A stretch of DNA of 64,000 nucleotides, from positions 9,058,501-9,122,500 of the forward strand of contig OZ038528.1 in NCBI GenBank assembly GCA_964036665.1, given 5' to 3'. Position numbers and translations under genes: made by a program. Position 1 is the first letter of the stretch; each line of letters starts with the position of its first letter. The DNA comes from Gordius sp. MW1 (taxonomy: Eukaryota; Nematomorpha; Gordioida; Gordea; Gordiidae). Positions 50,361 through 61,082 of this stretch are shown here, piece by piece. The notes under the pieces were generated by a model. That model was given only the letters and a program-made list of their open reading frames with translations, was not told the DNA's origin and made no database searches.

Positions 50361-53300
50361 TTTAATTGTTGCGATTAGTTTGTTGTATCGCAACGTGAGT
50401 GCTTAATTTTTGAAAATGGCTCTATGCGATCATGATTTCAAAGTAATAGTTTTTAGATTCTGATAAATTTTTACTTTTTATCATCGAAACCACGTCTGAA
50501 AACGACAACTTTCATCGGATGCATACGGTTGAAAGAAAAATATGTGAAAAATTTTGAGGTAAAAATATTTATTTTTTTCGATTCTATGTGAAAGAGCATG
50601 AAAAAATATATATAAGTAAGCAAATTTGAGAATCCTATTATCCTCGATTTACTTCCGAAAAGAGGTTTTTAGCTGCGAGAACTATCATTTTGACAAAAGA
50701 CAACGTTTTATTGTTGCGAGTAGTTTGTTGTATCGCAACGTGAGTGCTTAATTTTTGAAAATGGCTCTATGCGCTCATGATTTCAAAGTAATAGTTTTTA
50801 GATTCTTATAAATTTTTATTTGGGATCATAGAAACCACGTCTGAAAACGACAACTTTCATCGGATGAATACGGTTCAAAGAAAAATATGTGAAAAATTTT
50901 GTGGTAAAAATATTTATTTTTTTCGATTCTATGTGAAAGAGCATGAAAAAATATATAAAAGTAAGCCAATTTGAGAATCCTATTATCCTCGATTTACTTC
51001 CGAAAAAAGGTTTTAAGCTGCCAGAACTATTCATTTTGACAAAAGACAACGTTTTATTTTTGCGATTAGTTTGTTGTATCGCAACGTGAGTGCTTAATTT
51101 TTGAAAATGGCTCTATGGGATCATGATTTCAAAGTAATAGTTTTCAGATTCTGATAAATTTTTACTTGGGATCATAGAAACCACGTCTGAAAACGAGAAC
51201 TTTCATCGGATGCATACGGTTGAAAGAAAAATATGTGAAAAATTTTGAGGTAAAAATATTAATTTTTTCCTATTCTATGTGAAAGAGCATGAAAAAATAT
51301 ATATAAGTAAGCCAATTTGAGAATCCTATTATCCTCGATATACTTCCGAAAAGAGGTTTTAAGCTGCCAGAACTATCATTTTTACAAAAGACAACGTTTT
51401 ATTGTTGCGATTAGTTTGTTGTATCGCAACGTTAGTGCTTAATTTTTAAAAAATGAACTATGCGATCATGATTTTAAAGAAATAGTTTTCTGATTCTGAT
51501 AAATTTTTACTTTTTATCATCAAAACCACGTCTGAAAACGACAACTTTCATCGGATGCATACGGTTGAAAGAAAAATATGTGAAAAATTTTGAGGTAAAA
51601 ATATTTATTTTTTTCGATTCTATGTGAAAGAGCATGAAAAAATATATAAAAGTAAGAAAATTTGAGAATCCTATTATCCTCGTTTACTTCCGAGAACTGT
51701 TCATTTTGACAAAATACAACGTTTTATTGTTGCGATTAGTTTGTTGTATCGCAACGTGAGTGCTTAATTTTTGAAAATGGCTCTATGCGATCATGATTTC
51801 AAAGTAATAGTTTTCAGATTCTGAAAAATTTTACTTGGGATCATAGAAACCACGTCTGAAAACGACAACTTTCATCGGATGCATACGGTTGAAAGAAAAA
51901 TATGTGAAAAATTTTGAGGTAAAAATATTTTTTTTTTTTGATTCAATGTGAAAGAGCATGAAAAAATATATATAAGTAAGCCAATTTGAGAATCCTATTA
52001 TCCTCGATATACTTCCGAAAAGAGGTTTTAAGCTGCCAGAACTATCATTTTTACAAAAGACAACGTTTTATTGTTGCGATTAGTTTTGTTGTATCGCAAA
52101 GTGAGTGCTTAATTTTTCAAAAATGCAGTATGCGATCATGATTTTAAAGTAATAGTTTTCTGATTCTGATAAATTTTTACTTTTTATCATCAAAACCACG
52201 TCTGAAAACGAGAACTTTCATCGGATGCATACGGTTGAAAGAAAAATATGTGAAAAATTTTGAGGTAAAAATATTAATTTTTTCCTATTCTATGTGAAAG
52301 AGCATGAAAAAATATATATAAGTAAGCCAATTTGAGAATCCTATTATCCTCGATATACTTCCGAAAAGAGGTTTTAAGCTGCCAGAACTATCATTTTTAC
52401 AAAAGACAACGTTTTATTGTTGCGATTAGTTTTGTTGTATCGCAACGTGAGTGCTTAATTTTTCAAAAATGCTGTATGCGATCATGATTTTAAAGTAATA
52501 GTTTTCTGATTCTGATAAATTTTTACTTTTTATCATCAAAACCACGTCTGAAAACGACAACTTTCATCGGATGCATACGGTTGAAAGAAAAATATGTGAA
52601 AAATTTTGAGGTAAAAATATTTATTTTTTTCGATTCTATGTGAAAGAGCATGAAAAAATATATAAAAGTAAGAAAATTTGAGAATCCTATTATCCTCGAT
52701 TTACTTCCGAGAACTGTTCATTTTGACAAAATACAACGTTTTATTGTTGCGATTAGTTTTTTGTATCGCAACGTGAGTGCTTAATTTTTGAAAATGGCTC
52801 TATGCGATCATGATTTCAAAGTAATAGTTTTCAGATTCTGATAAATTTTACTTGGGATCATAGAAACCACGTCTGAAAACGACAACTTTCATCGGATGCA
52901 TACGGTTGAAAGAAAAATATGTGAAAAATTTTGAGGTAAAAAAATTTATTTTTTTTTTGATTCAATGTGAAAGAGCATGAAAAAATATATAAAAGTAAGC
53001 ACATTTGAGAATCCTATTATCCTCGATTGACTTCCGATAAGAGGTTTTAAGCTGCGAGAACTATCATTTTGACAAAAGACAACGTTTTATTGTTGCGATT
53101 AGTTTGTTGTATCGCAACGTGAGTGCTTAATTTTTGAAAATGGCTCTATGCGATCATGATTTCAAAGTAATAGTTTTCAGATTCTGATAAATTTTTACTT
53201 AGGATCATAAAAACCACGTCTGAAAACGACAACTTTCATCGGATGCATAGGGTTGAAAGAAAAATATGTAAAAAATTTTGTGGTAAAAATATTTATTTTT

Positions 53301-53775
53301 TTCGATTCTATGTGAAAGAGCATGAAAAAATGTATATAAGTAAGCTAATTTGAGAATCCTATTATCCTCGATTGACTTCCGAAAAGAGGTTTTAAGCTGC
53401 CAGAACTATTCATTTTGACAAAAGACAACGTTTTATTGTTGCGATTAGTTTGTTGTATCGCAACATGAGTGCTTAATTTTTGAAAATGGCTCTATGCGAT
53501 CATGATTTCAAAGTAATAGTTTTTAGATTCTGATAAATTTTTACTTGGGATCATAGAAACCACGACTGAAAACGACAACTTTCATCGGATGCATACGGTT
53601 GAAAGAAAAATATGTGAAAAATTTTGAGGTAAAAATATTTATTTTTTTCGATTCTATGTGAAAGAGCATGAAAATATATATATAAGTAAGGCAATTTGAG
53701 AATCCTATTATCCTCGATTTACTTCCGAAAAGAGGTTTTTAGCTGCGAGAACTATCATTTTGACAAAAGACAACG
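50361..53775 (+). repeat. HOR unit A, 3,415 bp, 10 monomers
   Basis: It starts at the marker CAACGTTTAATTGTTG and ends at its next copy (53,776). It contains GCGCTCATGATTTC with GATTCTTATAAATTTTTATTTG, GCCAGAACTATTC with GTTTTATTTTTGCG, ATATTAATTTTTTCC, TTAAAAAATGAACTATGCG with AAAGAAATAG, two 20-bp-deleted monomers (51690 with CTCGTTTACTTCC, and 52707), and the GTAAGCTAATTTG and CACGACTG monomers inherited from the superunits. It is a rearranged, shortened descendant of the superunit order. Confidence 0.82.
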
Positions 53776-56700
53776 TTTAATTGTTGCGATTAGTTTGTTG
53801 TATCGCAACGTGAGTGCTTAATTTTTGAAAATGGCTCTATGCGATCATGATTTCAAAGTAATAGTTTTTAGATTCTGATAAATTTTTACTTTTTATCATC
53901 GAAACCACGTCTGAAAACGACAACTTTCATCGGTTGCATACGGTTGAAAGAAAAATATGTAAAAAATTTTGTGGTAAAAATATTTATTTTTTTCGATTCT
54001 ATGTGAAAGAGCATGAAAAAATATATAAAAGTAAGCCAATTTGAGAATCCTATTATCCTCGATTTACTTCCGAAAAAAGGTTTTAAGCTGCCAGAACTAT
54101 TCATTTTGACAAAAGACAACGTTTTATTTTTGCGATTAGTTTGTTGTATCGCAACGTGAGTGCTTAATTTTTGAAAATGGCTCTATGGGATCATAATTTC
54201 AAAGTAATAGTTTTCAGATTCTGATAAATTTTTACTTGGGATCATAGAAACCACGTCTGAAAACGAGAACTTTCATCGGATGCATACGGTTGAAAGAAAA
54301 ATATGTGAAAAATTTTGAGGTAAAAATATTAATTTTTTCCTATTCTATGTGAAAGAGCATGAAAAAATATATATAAGTAAGCCAATTTGGGAATCCTATT
54401 ATCCTCGATATACTTCCGAAAAGAGGTTTTAAGCTGCCAGAACTATCATTTTTACAAAAGACAACGTTTTATTGTTGCGATTAGTTTGTTGTATCGCAAC
54501 GTGAGTGCTTAATTTTTAAAAAATGAACTATGCGATCATGATTTTAAAGAAATAGTTTTCTGATTCTGATAAATTTTTACTTTTTATCATCAAAACCACG
54601 TCTGAAAACGACAACTTTCATCGGATGCATACGGTTGAAAGAAAAATATGTGAAAAATTTTGAGGTAAAAATATTTATTTTTTTCGATTCTATGTGAAAG
54701 AGCATGAAAAAATATATAAAAGTAAGAAAATTTGAGAATCCTATTATCCTCGTTTACTTCCGAGAACTGTTCATTTTGACAAAATACAACGTTTTATTGT
54801 TGCGATTAGTTTGTTGTATCGCAACGTGAGTGCTTAATTTTTGAAAATGGCTCTATGCGATCATGATTTCAAAGTAATAGTTTTCAGATTCTGAAAAATT
54901 TTACTTGGGATCATAGAAACCACGTCTGAAAACGACAACTTTCATCGGATGCATACGGTTGAAAGAAAAATATGTGAAAAATTTTGAGGTAAAAATATTT
55001 TTTTTTTTTGATTCAATGTGAAAGAGCATGAAAAAATATATATAAGTAAGCCAATTTGAGAATCCTATTATCCTCGATATACTTCCGAAAAGAGGTTTAA
55101 GCTGCCAGAACTATCATTTTTACAAAAGACAACGTTTTATTGTTGCGATTAGTTTTGTTGTATCGCAACGTGAGTGCTTAATTTTTCAAAAATGCAGTAT
55201 GCGATCATGATTTTAAAGTAATAGTTTTCTGATTCTGATAAATTTTTACTTTTTATCATCAAAACCACGTCTGAAAACGAGAACTTTCATCGGATGCATA
55301 CGGTTGAAAGAAAAATATGTGAAAAATTTTGAGGTAAAAATATTAATTTTTTCCTATTCTATGTGAAAGAGCATGAAAAAATATATATAAGTAAGCCAAT
55401 TTGAGAATCCTATTATCCTCGATATACTTCCGAAAAGAGGTTTTAAGCTGCCAGAACTATCATTTTTACAAAAGACAACGTTTTATTGTTGCGATTAGTT
55501 TTGTTGTATCGCAACGTGAGTGCTTAATTTTTCAAAAATGCTGTATGCGATCATGATTTTAAAGTAATAGTTTTCTGATTCTGATAAATTTTTACTTTTT
55601 ATCATCAAAACCACGTCTGAAAACGACAACTTTCATCGGATGCATACGGTTGAAAGAAAAATATGTGAAAAATTTTGAGGTAAAAATATTTATTTTTTTC
55701 GATTCTATGTGAAAGAGCATGAAAAAATATATAAAAGTAAGAAAATTTGAGAATCCTATTATCCTCGATTTACTTCCGAGAACTGTTCATTTTGACAAAA
55801 TACAACGTTTTATTGTTGCGATTAGTTTGTTGTATCGCAACGTGAGTGCTTAATTTTTGAAAATGGCTCTATGCGATCATGATTTCAAAGTAATAGTTTT
55901 CAGATTCTGATAAATTTTACTTGGGATCATAGAAACCACGTCTGAAAACGACAACTTTCATCGGATGCATACGGTTGAAAGAAAAATATGTGAAAAATTT
56001 TGAGGTAAAAAAATTTATTTTTTTTTTGATTCAATGTGAAAGAGCATGAAAAAATATATAAAAGTAAGCACATTTGAGAATCCTATTATCCTCGATTGAC
56101 TTCCGATAAGAGGTTTTAAGCTGCGAGAACTATCATTTTGACAAAAGACAACGTTTTATTGTTGCGATTAGTTTGTTGTATCGCAACGTGAGTGCTTAAT
56201 TTTTGAAAATGGCTCTATGCGATCATGATTTCAAAGTAATAGTTTTCAGATTCTGATAAATTTTTACTTAGGATCATAAAAACCACGTCTGAAAACGACA
56301 ACTTTCATCGGATGCATAGGGTTGAAAGAAAAATATGTAAAAAATTTTGTGGTAAAAATATTTATTTTTTTCGATTCTATGTGAAAGAGCATGAAAAAAT
56401 GTATATAAGTAAGCTAATTTGAGAATCCTATTATCCTCGATTGACTTCCGAAAAGAGGTTTTAAGCTGCCAGAACTATTCATTTTGACAAAAGACAACGT
56501 TTTATTGTTGCGATTAGTTTGTTGTATCGCAACATGAGTGCTTAATTTTTGAAAATGGCTCTATGCGATCATGATTTCAAAGTAATAGTTTTTAGATTCT
56601 GATAAATTTTTACTTGGGATCATAGAAACCACGACTGAAAACGACAACTTTCATCGGATGCATACGGTTGAAAGAAAAATATGTGAAAAATTTTGAGGTA

Positions 56701-56844
56701 AAAATATTTATTTTTTTCGATTCTATGTGAAAGAGCATGAAAATATATATATAAGTAAGGCAATTTGAGAATCCTATTATCCTCGATTTACTTCCGAAAA
56801 GAGGTTTTTAGCTGCGAGAACTATCATTTTGACAAAAGACAACG
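53776..56844 (+). repeat. HOR unit B, 3,069 bp, 9 monomers
   Basis: It has the same order as unit A less one monomer near the start. The two deleted monomers at 54760 and 55776 match 51690 and 52707 at offsets of 3,070 and 3,069. Shared marks include CTCGTTTACTTCC, CTGAAAAATTTTACTTGGG, ATATTTTTTTTTTTTGATTC, ATGCTGTATGCG and GAAAATATATATATAAG. CATCGGTTGCATACGG at about 53,930 and 57,000 joins this unit to unit C. Confidence 0.82.
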
Positions 56845-57640
56845 TTTAATTGTTGCGATTAGTTTGTTGTATCGCAACGTGAGTGCTTAATTTTTGAAAA
56901 TGGCTCTATGCGATCATGATTTCAAAGTAATAGTTTTTAGATTCTGATAAATTTTTACTTTTTATCATCGAAACCACGTCTGAAAACGACAACTTTCATC
57001 GGTTGCATACGGTTGAAAGAAAAATATGTGAAAAATTTTGAGGTAAAAATATTTATTTTTTTCGATTCTATGTGAAAGAGCATGAAAAAATATATATAAG
57101 TAAGCCAATTTGAGAATCCTATTATCCTCGATTTACTTCCGAAAAGAGGTTTTTAGCTGCGAGAACTATCATTTTGACAAAAGACAACGTTTTATTGTTG
57201 CGATTAGTTTGTTGTATCGCAACGTGAGTGCTTAATTTTTGAAAATGGCTCTATGCGCTCATGATTTCAAAGTAATAGTTTTTAGATTCTGATAAATTTT
57301 TACTTGGGATCATAGAAACCACGTCTGAAAACGACAACTTTCATCGGATGAATACGGTTCAAAGAAAAATATGTGAAAAATTTTGTGGTAAAAATATTTA
57401 TTTTTTTCGATTCTATGTGAAAGAGCATAAAAAAATATATAAAAGTAAGCCAATTTGAGAATCCTATTATCCTCGATTTACTTCCGAAAAAAGGTTTTAA
57501 GCTGCCAGAACTATTCATTTTGACAAAAGACAACGTTTTATTTTTGCGATTAGTTTGTTGTATCGCAACGTGAGTGCTTAATTTTTGAAAATGGCTCTAT
57601 GCGATCATGATTTCAAAGTAATAGTTTTCAGATTCTGATA
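56845..57640 (+). repeat. HOR unit C, partial
   Basis: It opens with CAACGTTTAATTGTTG and CATCGGTTGCATACGG like unit B. It retains the monomer with GCGCTCATGATTTC (about 57,254) seen in unit A, then the GCCAGAACTATTC and GTTTTATTTTTGCG monomer. After about 57,590 it leaves the HOR order: GGCTCTATGCGATC appears where units A and B have CTATGGGATC. Confidence 0.75.
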
Positions 57641-57887
57641 AATTTTTACTTGGGATCATAGAAACCACGTCTGAAAACGACAACTTTCATCGGATGCATA
57701 CGGTTGAAAAAAAAATATGTGAAAAATTTTGAGGTAAAAATATTTATTTTTTTCGATTCTATATGAAAGAGCATGAAAAAATATATATAAGTAAGCCAAT
57801 TTGAGAATCCTATTATCCTCGATATACTTCCGAAAAGAGGTTTTAAGCGCCAGAACTATCATTTTTACAAAAGACAACGTTTTATTG

Positions 57888-58209
57888 TTGCGATTAGTTT
57901 GTTGTATCGCAACGTGAGTGCTTAATTTTTCAAAAATGCACTATGCGTTCATGATTTTAAAGTAATAGTTTTCTGATTCTGATAAATTTTTACTTTTTAT
58001 CATCAAAACGTCTGAAAACGACAACTTTCATCGGATGCATACGGTTGAAAGAAAAATATGTGAAAAAATTTGAGGTAAAAATATTTATTTTTTTCGATTA
58101 TATGTGAAAGAGCATGAAAAAATATATAAAAGTAAGAAAATTTGAGAATCCTATTATCCTCGATTTACTTCCGAGAACTGTTCATTTTGACAAAATACAA
58201 CGTTTTATT
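57888..58209 (+). repeat. Exemplar of the 20-bp-deleted monomer lineage (15 copies)
   Basis: After CTTCCGA the 20 bases from AAAGAGG to CTGCCA are missing, so CTTCCGA joins GAACTGTTC; a repeated GA at both ends suggests slippage or microhomology repair. The join CCGAGAACTG lies near 8421, 9780, 15974, 16645, 17987, 20726, 38971, 44471, 51690, 52707, 54760, 55776, 58171, 60910 and 63992. Every copy also has GTAAGAAA before TTTGAG (one A short at 20,690) and AAAATACAACG instead of AAAAGACAACG, and the next monomer usually has one T fewer before ACTTGGG (not after 15974). One origin followed by spread is the simplest reading. This copy also lacks 3 bp at ATCAAAACGTCTG. Confidence 0.9.
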
Positions 58210-58553
58210 GTTGCGATTAGTTTGTTGTATCGCAACGTGAGTGCTTAATTTTTGAAAATGGCTCTATGCGATCATGATTTCAAAGTAATAGTTTTCAGAT
58301 TCTGATAAATTTTACTTGGGATCATAGAAACCACGTCTGAAAACGACAACTTTCATCGGATGCATACGGTTGAAAGAAAAATATGTGAAAAATTTTGAGG
58401 TAAAAATATTTATTTTTTTTGATTCAATGTGAAAGAGCATGAAAAAATATATAAAAGTAAGCACATTTGAGAATCCTATTATCCTCGATTGACTTCCGAT
58501 AAGAGGTTTTAAGCTGCGAGAACTATCATTTTGACAAAAGACAACGTTTTATT

Positions 58554-58580
58554 GTTGCGATTAGTTTGTTGTATCGCAAC
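58554..58580. other. Dyad: 8-bp perfect stem with 11-base loop, present in nearly every monomer
   Basis: GTTGCGAT at 58554-58561 and its exact reverse complement ATCGCAAC at 58573-58580 flank an 11-base loop, TAGTTTGTTGT. The same element starts almost every monomer in both orientations. Breaks are few and inherited by HOR copies: GTTGGGAT at about 27,664, 30,075, 32,141 and 34,206; GTTGCTCCGCAAC in the loop and right arm at about 35,251, 40,405 and 45,905, which leaves 6 bp; TATCGAAAC near 48,668; TATCGCAAAG near 52,095. It could extrude as a cruciform or be a protein-binding palindrome; neither can be shown from sequence. Confidence 0.85.
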
Positions 58581-58714
58581 GTGAGTGCTTAATTTTTGAA
58601 AATGGCTCTATGCGATCATGATTTCAAAGTAATAGTTTTCAGATTCTGATAAATTTTTACTTGGGATCATAGAAACCACGTCTGAAAACGACAACTTTCA
58701 TCGGATGCATAGGG

Positions 58715-58804
58715 TTGAAAGAAAAATATGTGAAAAATTTTGAGGTAAAAATATTTATTTTTTTCGATTCTATGTGAAAGAGCATGAAAAAATATATAAA
58801 AGTA
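58715..58804 (+). other. A-tract segment of the monomer, probably intrinsically curved
   Basis: In this 90-bp part of the reference monomer, A or T runs of four or more begin near 58722, 58733, 58747, 58757, 58787 and 58797. Several lie 10-11 bp apart, close to one helical turn. Phased A-tracts bend DNA, and curved segments are common in satellites and favour nucleosome positioning; that role is inferred. Run lengths vary by one or two bases and account for much of the 344/345 variation. Confidence 0.6.
58793..58802 (+). promoter_or_regulatory. TATA-like motif TATATAAAAG repeated once per monomer
   Basis: The string fits the eukaryotic TATA consensus and recurs in most monomers, always on the strand of the monomer. 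An alternative form, TATATATAAG, replaces it in many monomers from about 24.1 to 26.5 kb and 35.8 to 57.8 kb. In so AT-rich a repeat the match may be chance. If active it would drive satellite transcripts in the rightward direction. No initiator or downstream gene supports it. Confidence 0.2.
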
Positions 58805-59389
58805 AGCCAATTTGAGAATCCTATTATCCTCGATTTACTTCCAAAAAGAGGTTTTAAGCTGCCAGAACTATCATTTTGACAAAAGACAACGTTTTATTGT
58901 TGCGATTAGTTTGTTGTATCGCAACGTGAGTGCTTAATGTTTGAAAATGGCTCTATGCGATCATGATTTCAAAGTAATAGTTTTCAGATTCTGATAAATT
59001 TTTACTTGGGATCATAAAAACCACGTCTGAAAACGACAACTTTCATCGGATGCATAGGGTTGAAAGAAAAATATGTGAAAAATTTTGAGGTAAAAATATT
59101 TATTTTTTTCGATTCTATGTGAAAGAGCATGAAAAAATATATAAAAGTAAGCCAATTTGAGAATCCTATTATCCTCGATTTACTTCCAAAAAGAGGTTTT
59201 AAGCTGCCAGAACTATCATTTTGACAAAAGACAACGTTTTATTGTTGCGATTAGTTTGTTGTATCGCAACGTGAGTGCTTAATTTTTGAAAATGGCTCTA
59301 TGCGATCATGATTTCAAAGTAATAGTTTTCAGATTCTGATAAATTTTTACTTAGGATCATAGAAACCACGTCTGAAAACGACAACTTTC

Positions 59390-60918
59390 ATCGGATGCAT
59401 AGGGTTGAAAGAAAAATATGTGAAAAATTTTGAGGTAAAAATATTTATTTTTTTCGATTCTATGTGAAAGAGCATGAAAAAATATATAAAAGTAAGCCAA
59501 TTTGAGAATCCTATTATCCTCGATTTACTTCCAAAAAGAGGTTTTAAGCTGCCAGAACTATCATTTTGACAAAAGACAACGTTTTATTGTTGCGATTAGT
59601 TTGTTGTATCGCAACATGAGTTCTTAATTTTTCAAATATGCTCTATGCGATTATGATTTCAAAGTAATAGTTTTTAGATTCTGATAAATTTTTACTTGGG
59701 ATCATAGAAACCACGTCTGAAAACGACAACTTTCATCGGATGCATACGGTTAAAAGAAAAATATGTGAAAAATTTTGAGGTAAAAATATTTATTTTTTTT
59801 GATTCAATGTGAAAGAGCATGAAAAAATATATAAAAGTTAGCACATTTGAGAATCCTATTATCCTCGATTGACTTCCGATAAGAGGTTTTAAGCTGCGAG
59901 AACTATCATTTTGACAAAAGACAACGTTTTATTGTTGCGATTAGTTTGTTGTATCGCAACGTGAGTGCTTAATTTTTGAAAATGGCTCTATGCGATCATG
60001 ATTTCAAAGTAATAGTTTTCAGATTCTGATAAATTTTTACTTGGGATCATAGAAACCACGTCTGAAAACGACAACTTTCATCGGATGCATAGGGTTGAAA
60101 GAAAAATATTTGAAAAATTTTGAAGTAAAAATATTTATTTTTTTCGATTCTATGTGAAAGAGCATGAAAAAATATATAAAAGTAAACCAATTTGAGAATC
60201 CTATTATCCTCGATTTACTTCCAAAAAGAGGTTTTAAGCCGCCAGAACTATCATTTTGACAAAAGACAACGTTTTATTGTTGCGATTAGTTTGTTGTATC
60301 GCAACATGAGTTCTTAATTTTTCAAATATGCTCTATGCGATTATGATTTCAAAGTAATAGTTTTTAGATTCTGATAAATTTTTACTTGGGATCATAGAAA
60401 CCACGTCTGAAAACGACAACTTTCATCAGATGAATACGGTTCAAAAAAAAATATGTGAAAAATTTTGAGGTAAAAATATTTATTTTTTTTGATTCTATGT
60501 GAAAGAGCATGAAAAAATATATAAAAGTAAGCACATTTGAGAATCCTATTATCCTCGATTGACTTCCGATAAGAGGTTTTAAGCTGCCAGAACTATCATT
60601 TTGACAAAAGACAACGTTTTATTGTTGCGATTAGTTTGTTGTATCGCAACGTGAGTGCTTAATTTTTCAAAAATGCACTATGCGATCATGATTTTAAAGT
60701 AATAGTTTTCTGATTCTGATAAATTTTTACTTTTTATCATCAAAACGCGTCTGAAAACGACAACTTTCATCGGATGCATATGGTTGAAAGAAAAATATGT
60801 GAAAAATTTTGAGGTAAAAATATTTATTTTTTTCGATTCTATGTGAAAGAGCATGAAAAAATATATAAAAGTAAGAAAATTTGAGAATCCTATTATCCTC
60901 GATTTACTTCCGAGAACT
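59390..60918 (+). repeat. Nine-monomer HOR, 3,082-bp offset, copy 1
   Basis: Matched by 62,472-64,000. Shared marks are AGTAAACCAATTTG near 60,181 and 63,264, TTTTAAGCCGCCAGAAC near 60,232 and 63,314, GAAAAATATTTGAAAA, ATCAAAACGCGTCTG, and the deleted monomer at 60910 and 63992. The copies are cut off by the window edge, so the full unit cannot be delimited. Confidence 0.8.
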
Positions 60919-61070
60919 GTTCATTTTGACAAAATACAACGTTTTATTGTTGCGATTAGTTTGTTGTATCGCAACGTGAGTGCTTAATTTTTGAAAATGG
61001 CTCTATGCGATCATGATTTCAAAGTAATAGTTTTCAGATTCTGATAAATTTTACTTGGGATCATAGAAAC

Positions 61071-61082
61071 CACGTCGACAAC
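61071..61082 (+). other. 7-bp deletion in one monomer, creating GTCGAC
   Basis: CCACGTCGACAACTTTC stands where other monomers have CCACGTCTGAAAACGACAAC. TGAAAAC is lost. It is seen once, in a monomer that also carries AAAAATGTTGAGG and TTTGACAATCC, changes not widely shared. Confidence 0.85.

Larger units (their letters stand above)
58554..58898 (+). repeat. Reference 345-bp monomer used to describe the family
   Basis: A typical full-length unit, chosen as reference. In order it holds: the dyad at its start (58554-58580); a CTATGCGATCATGAT stretch near 58608; AAAGTAATAG at 58626; the class-defining ACTTGGGATCATAG; GAAAACGACAACTTTCATC around 58684; the palindrome ATGCAT at 58705-58710; an A-tract region to about 58804; GTAAGCCAATTTGAG; a CCTCGATTTACTTCC block; GCTGCCAGAAC; and ACAACGTTTTATT leading into the next unit. 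Main variants elsewhere: ACTTTTTATCATC instead of ACTTGGGATCATAG, GTAAGCACATTTG with GATTGACTTCCGATAAG, and CATGAGTTCTTAA in place of CGTGAGTGCTTAA. Confidence 0.95.

Noticed and set aside
58479..58506. Second hairpin, TTATC with GATAA and CCTC with GAGG
   Set aside because: The two pairings exclude each other, stems are 4-5 bp, and GATAA is replaced by GAAAA or AAAAA in most monomers, so there is no sign of constraint.
58554..58580. Rho-independent terminator at the dyad
   Set aside because: The stem is only 8 bp with about 50% GC and an 11-base loop, the following bases are GTGAGTGC and not a T run, and the sequence is eukaryotic satellite.
58751..58764. Yeast-type replication origin core (WTTTAYRTTTW) in ATTTATTTTTTT
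   Set aside because: The seventh position should be a purine and is T, and the context is not a yeast genome with any certainty.
58793..58802. Promoter of a real gene at the TATA-like motif
   Set aside because: The motif is in every monomer of an AT-rich repeat and no gene follows. It is kept only as a low-confidence site.
58554..58898. CENP-B box in the monomer
   Set aside because: I looked for TTCG, four bases, A, two bases, CGGG on both strands of the reference. The TTCG at 58,764 is not followed by the needed A or CGGG, and no CGGG occurs in it.
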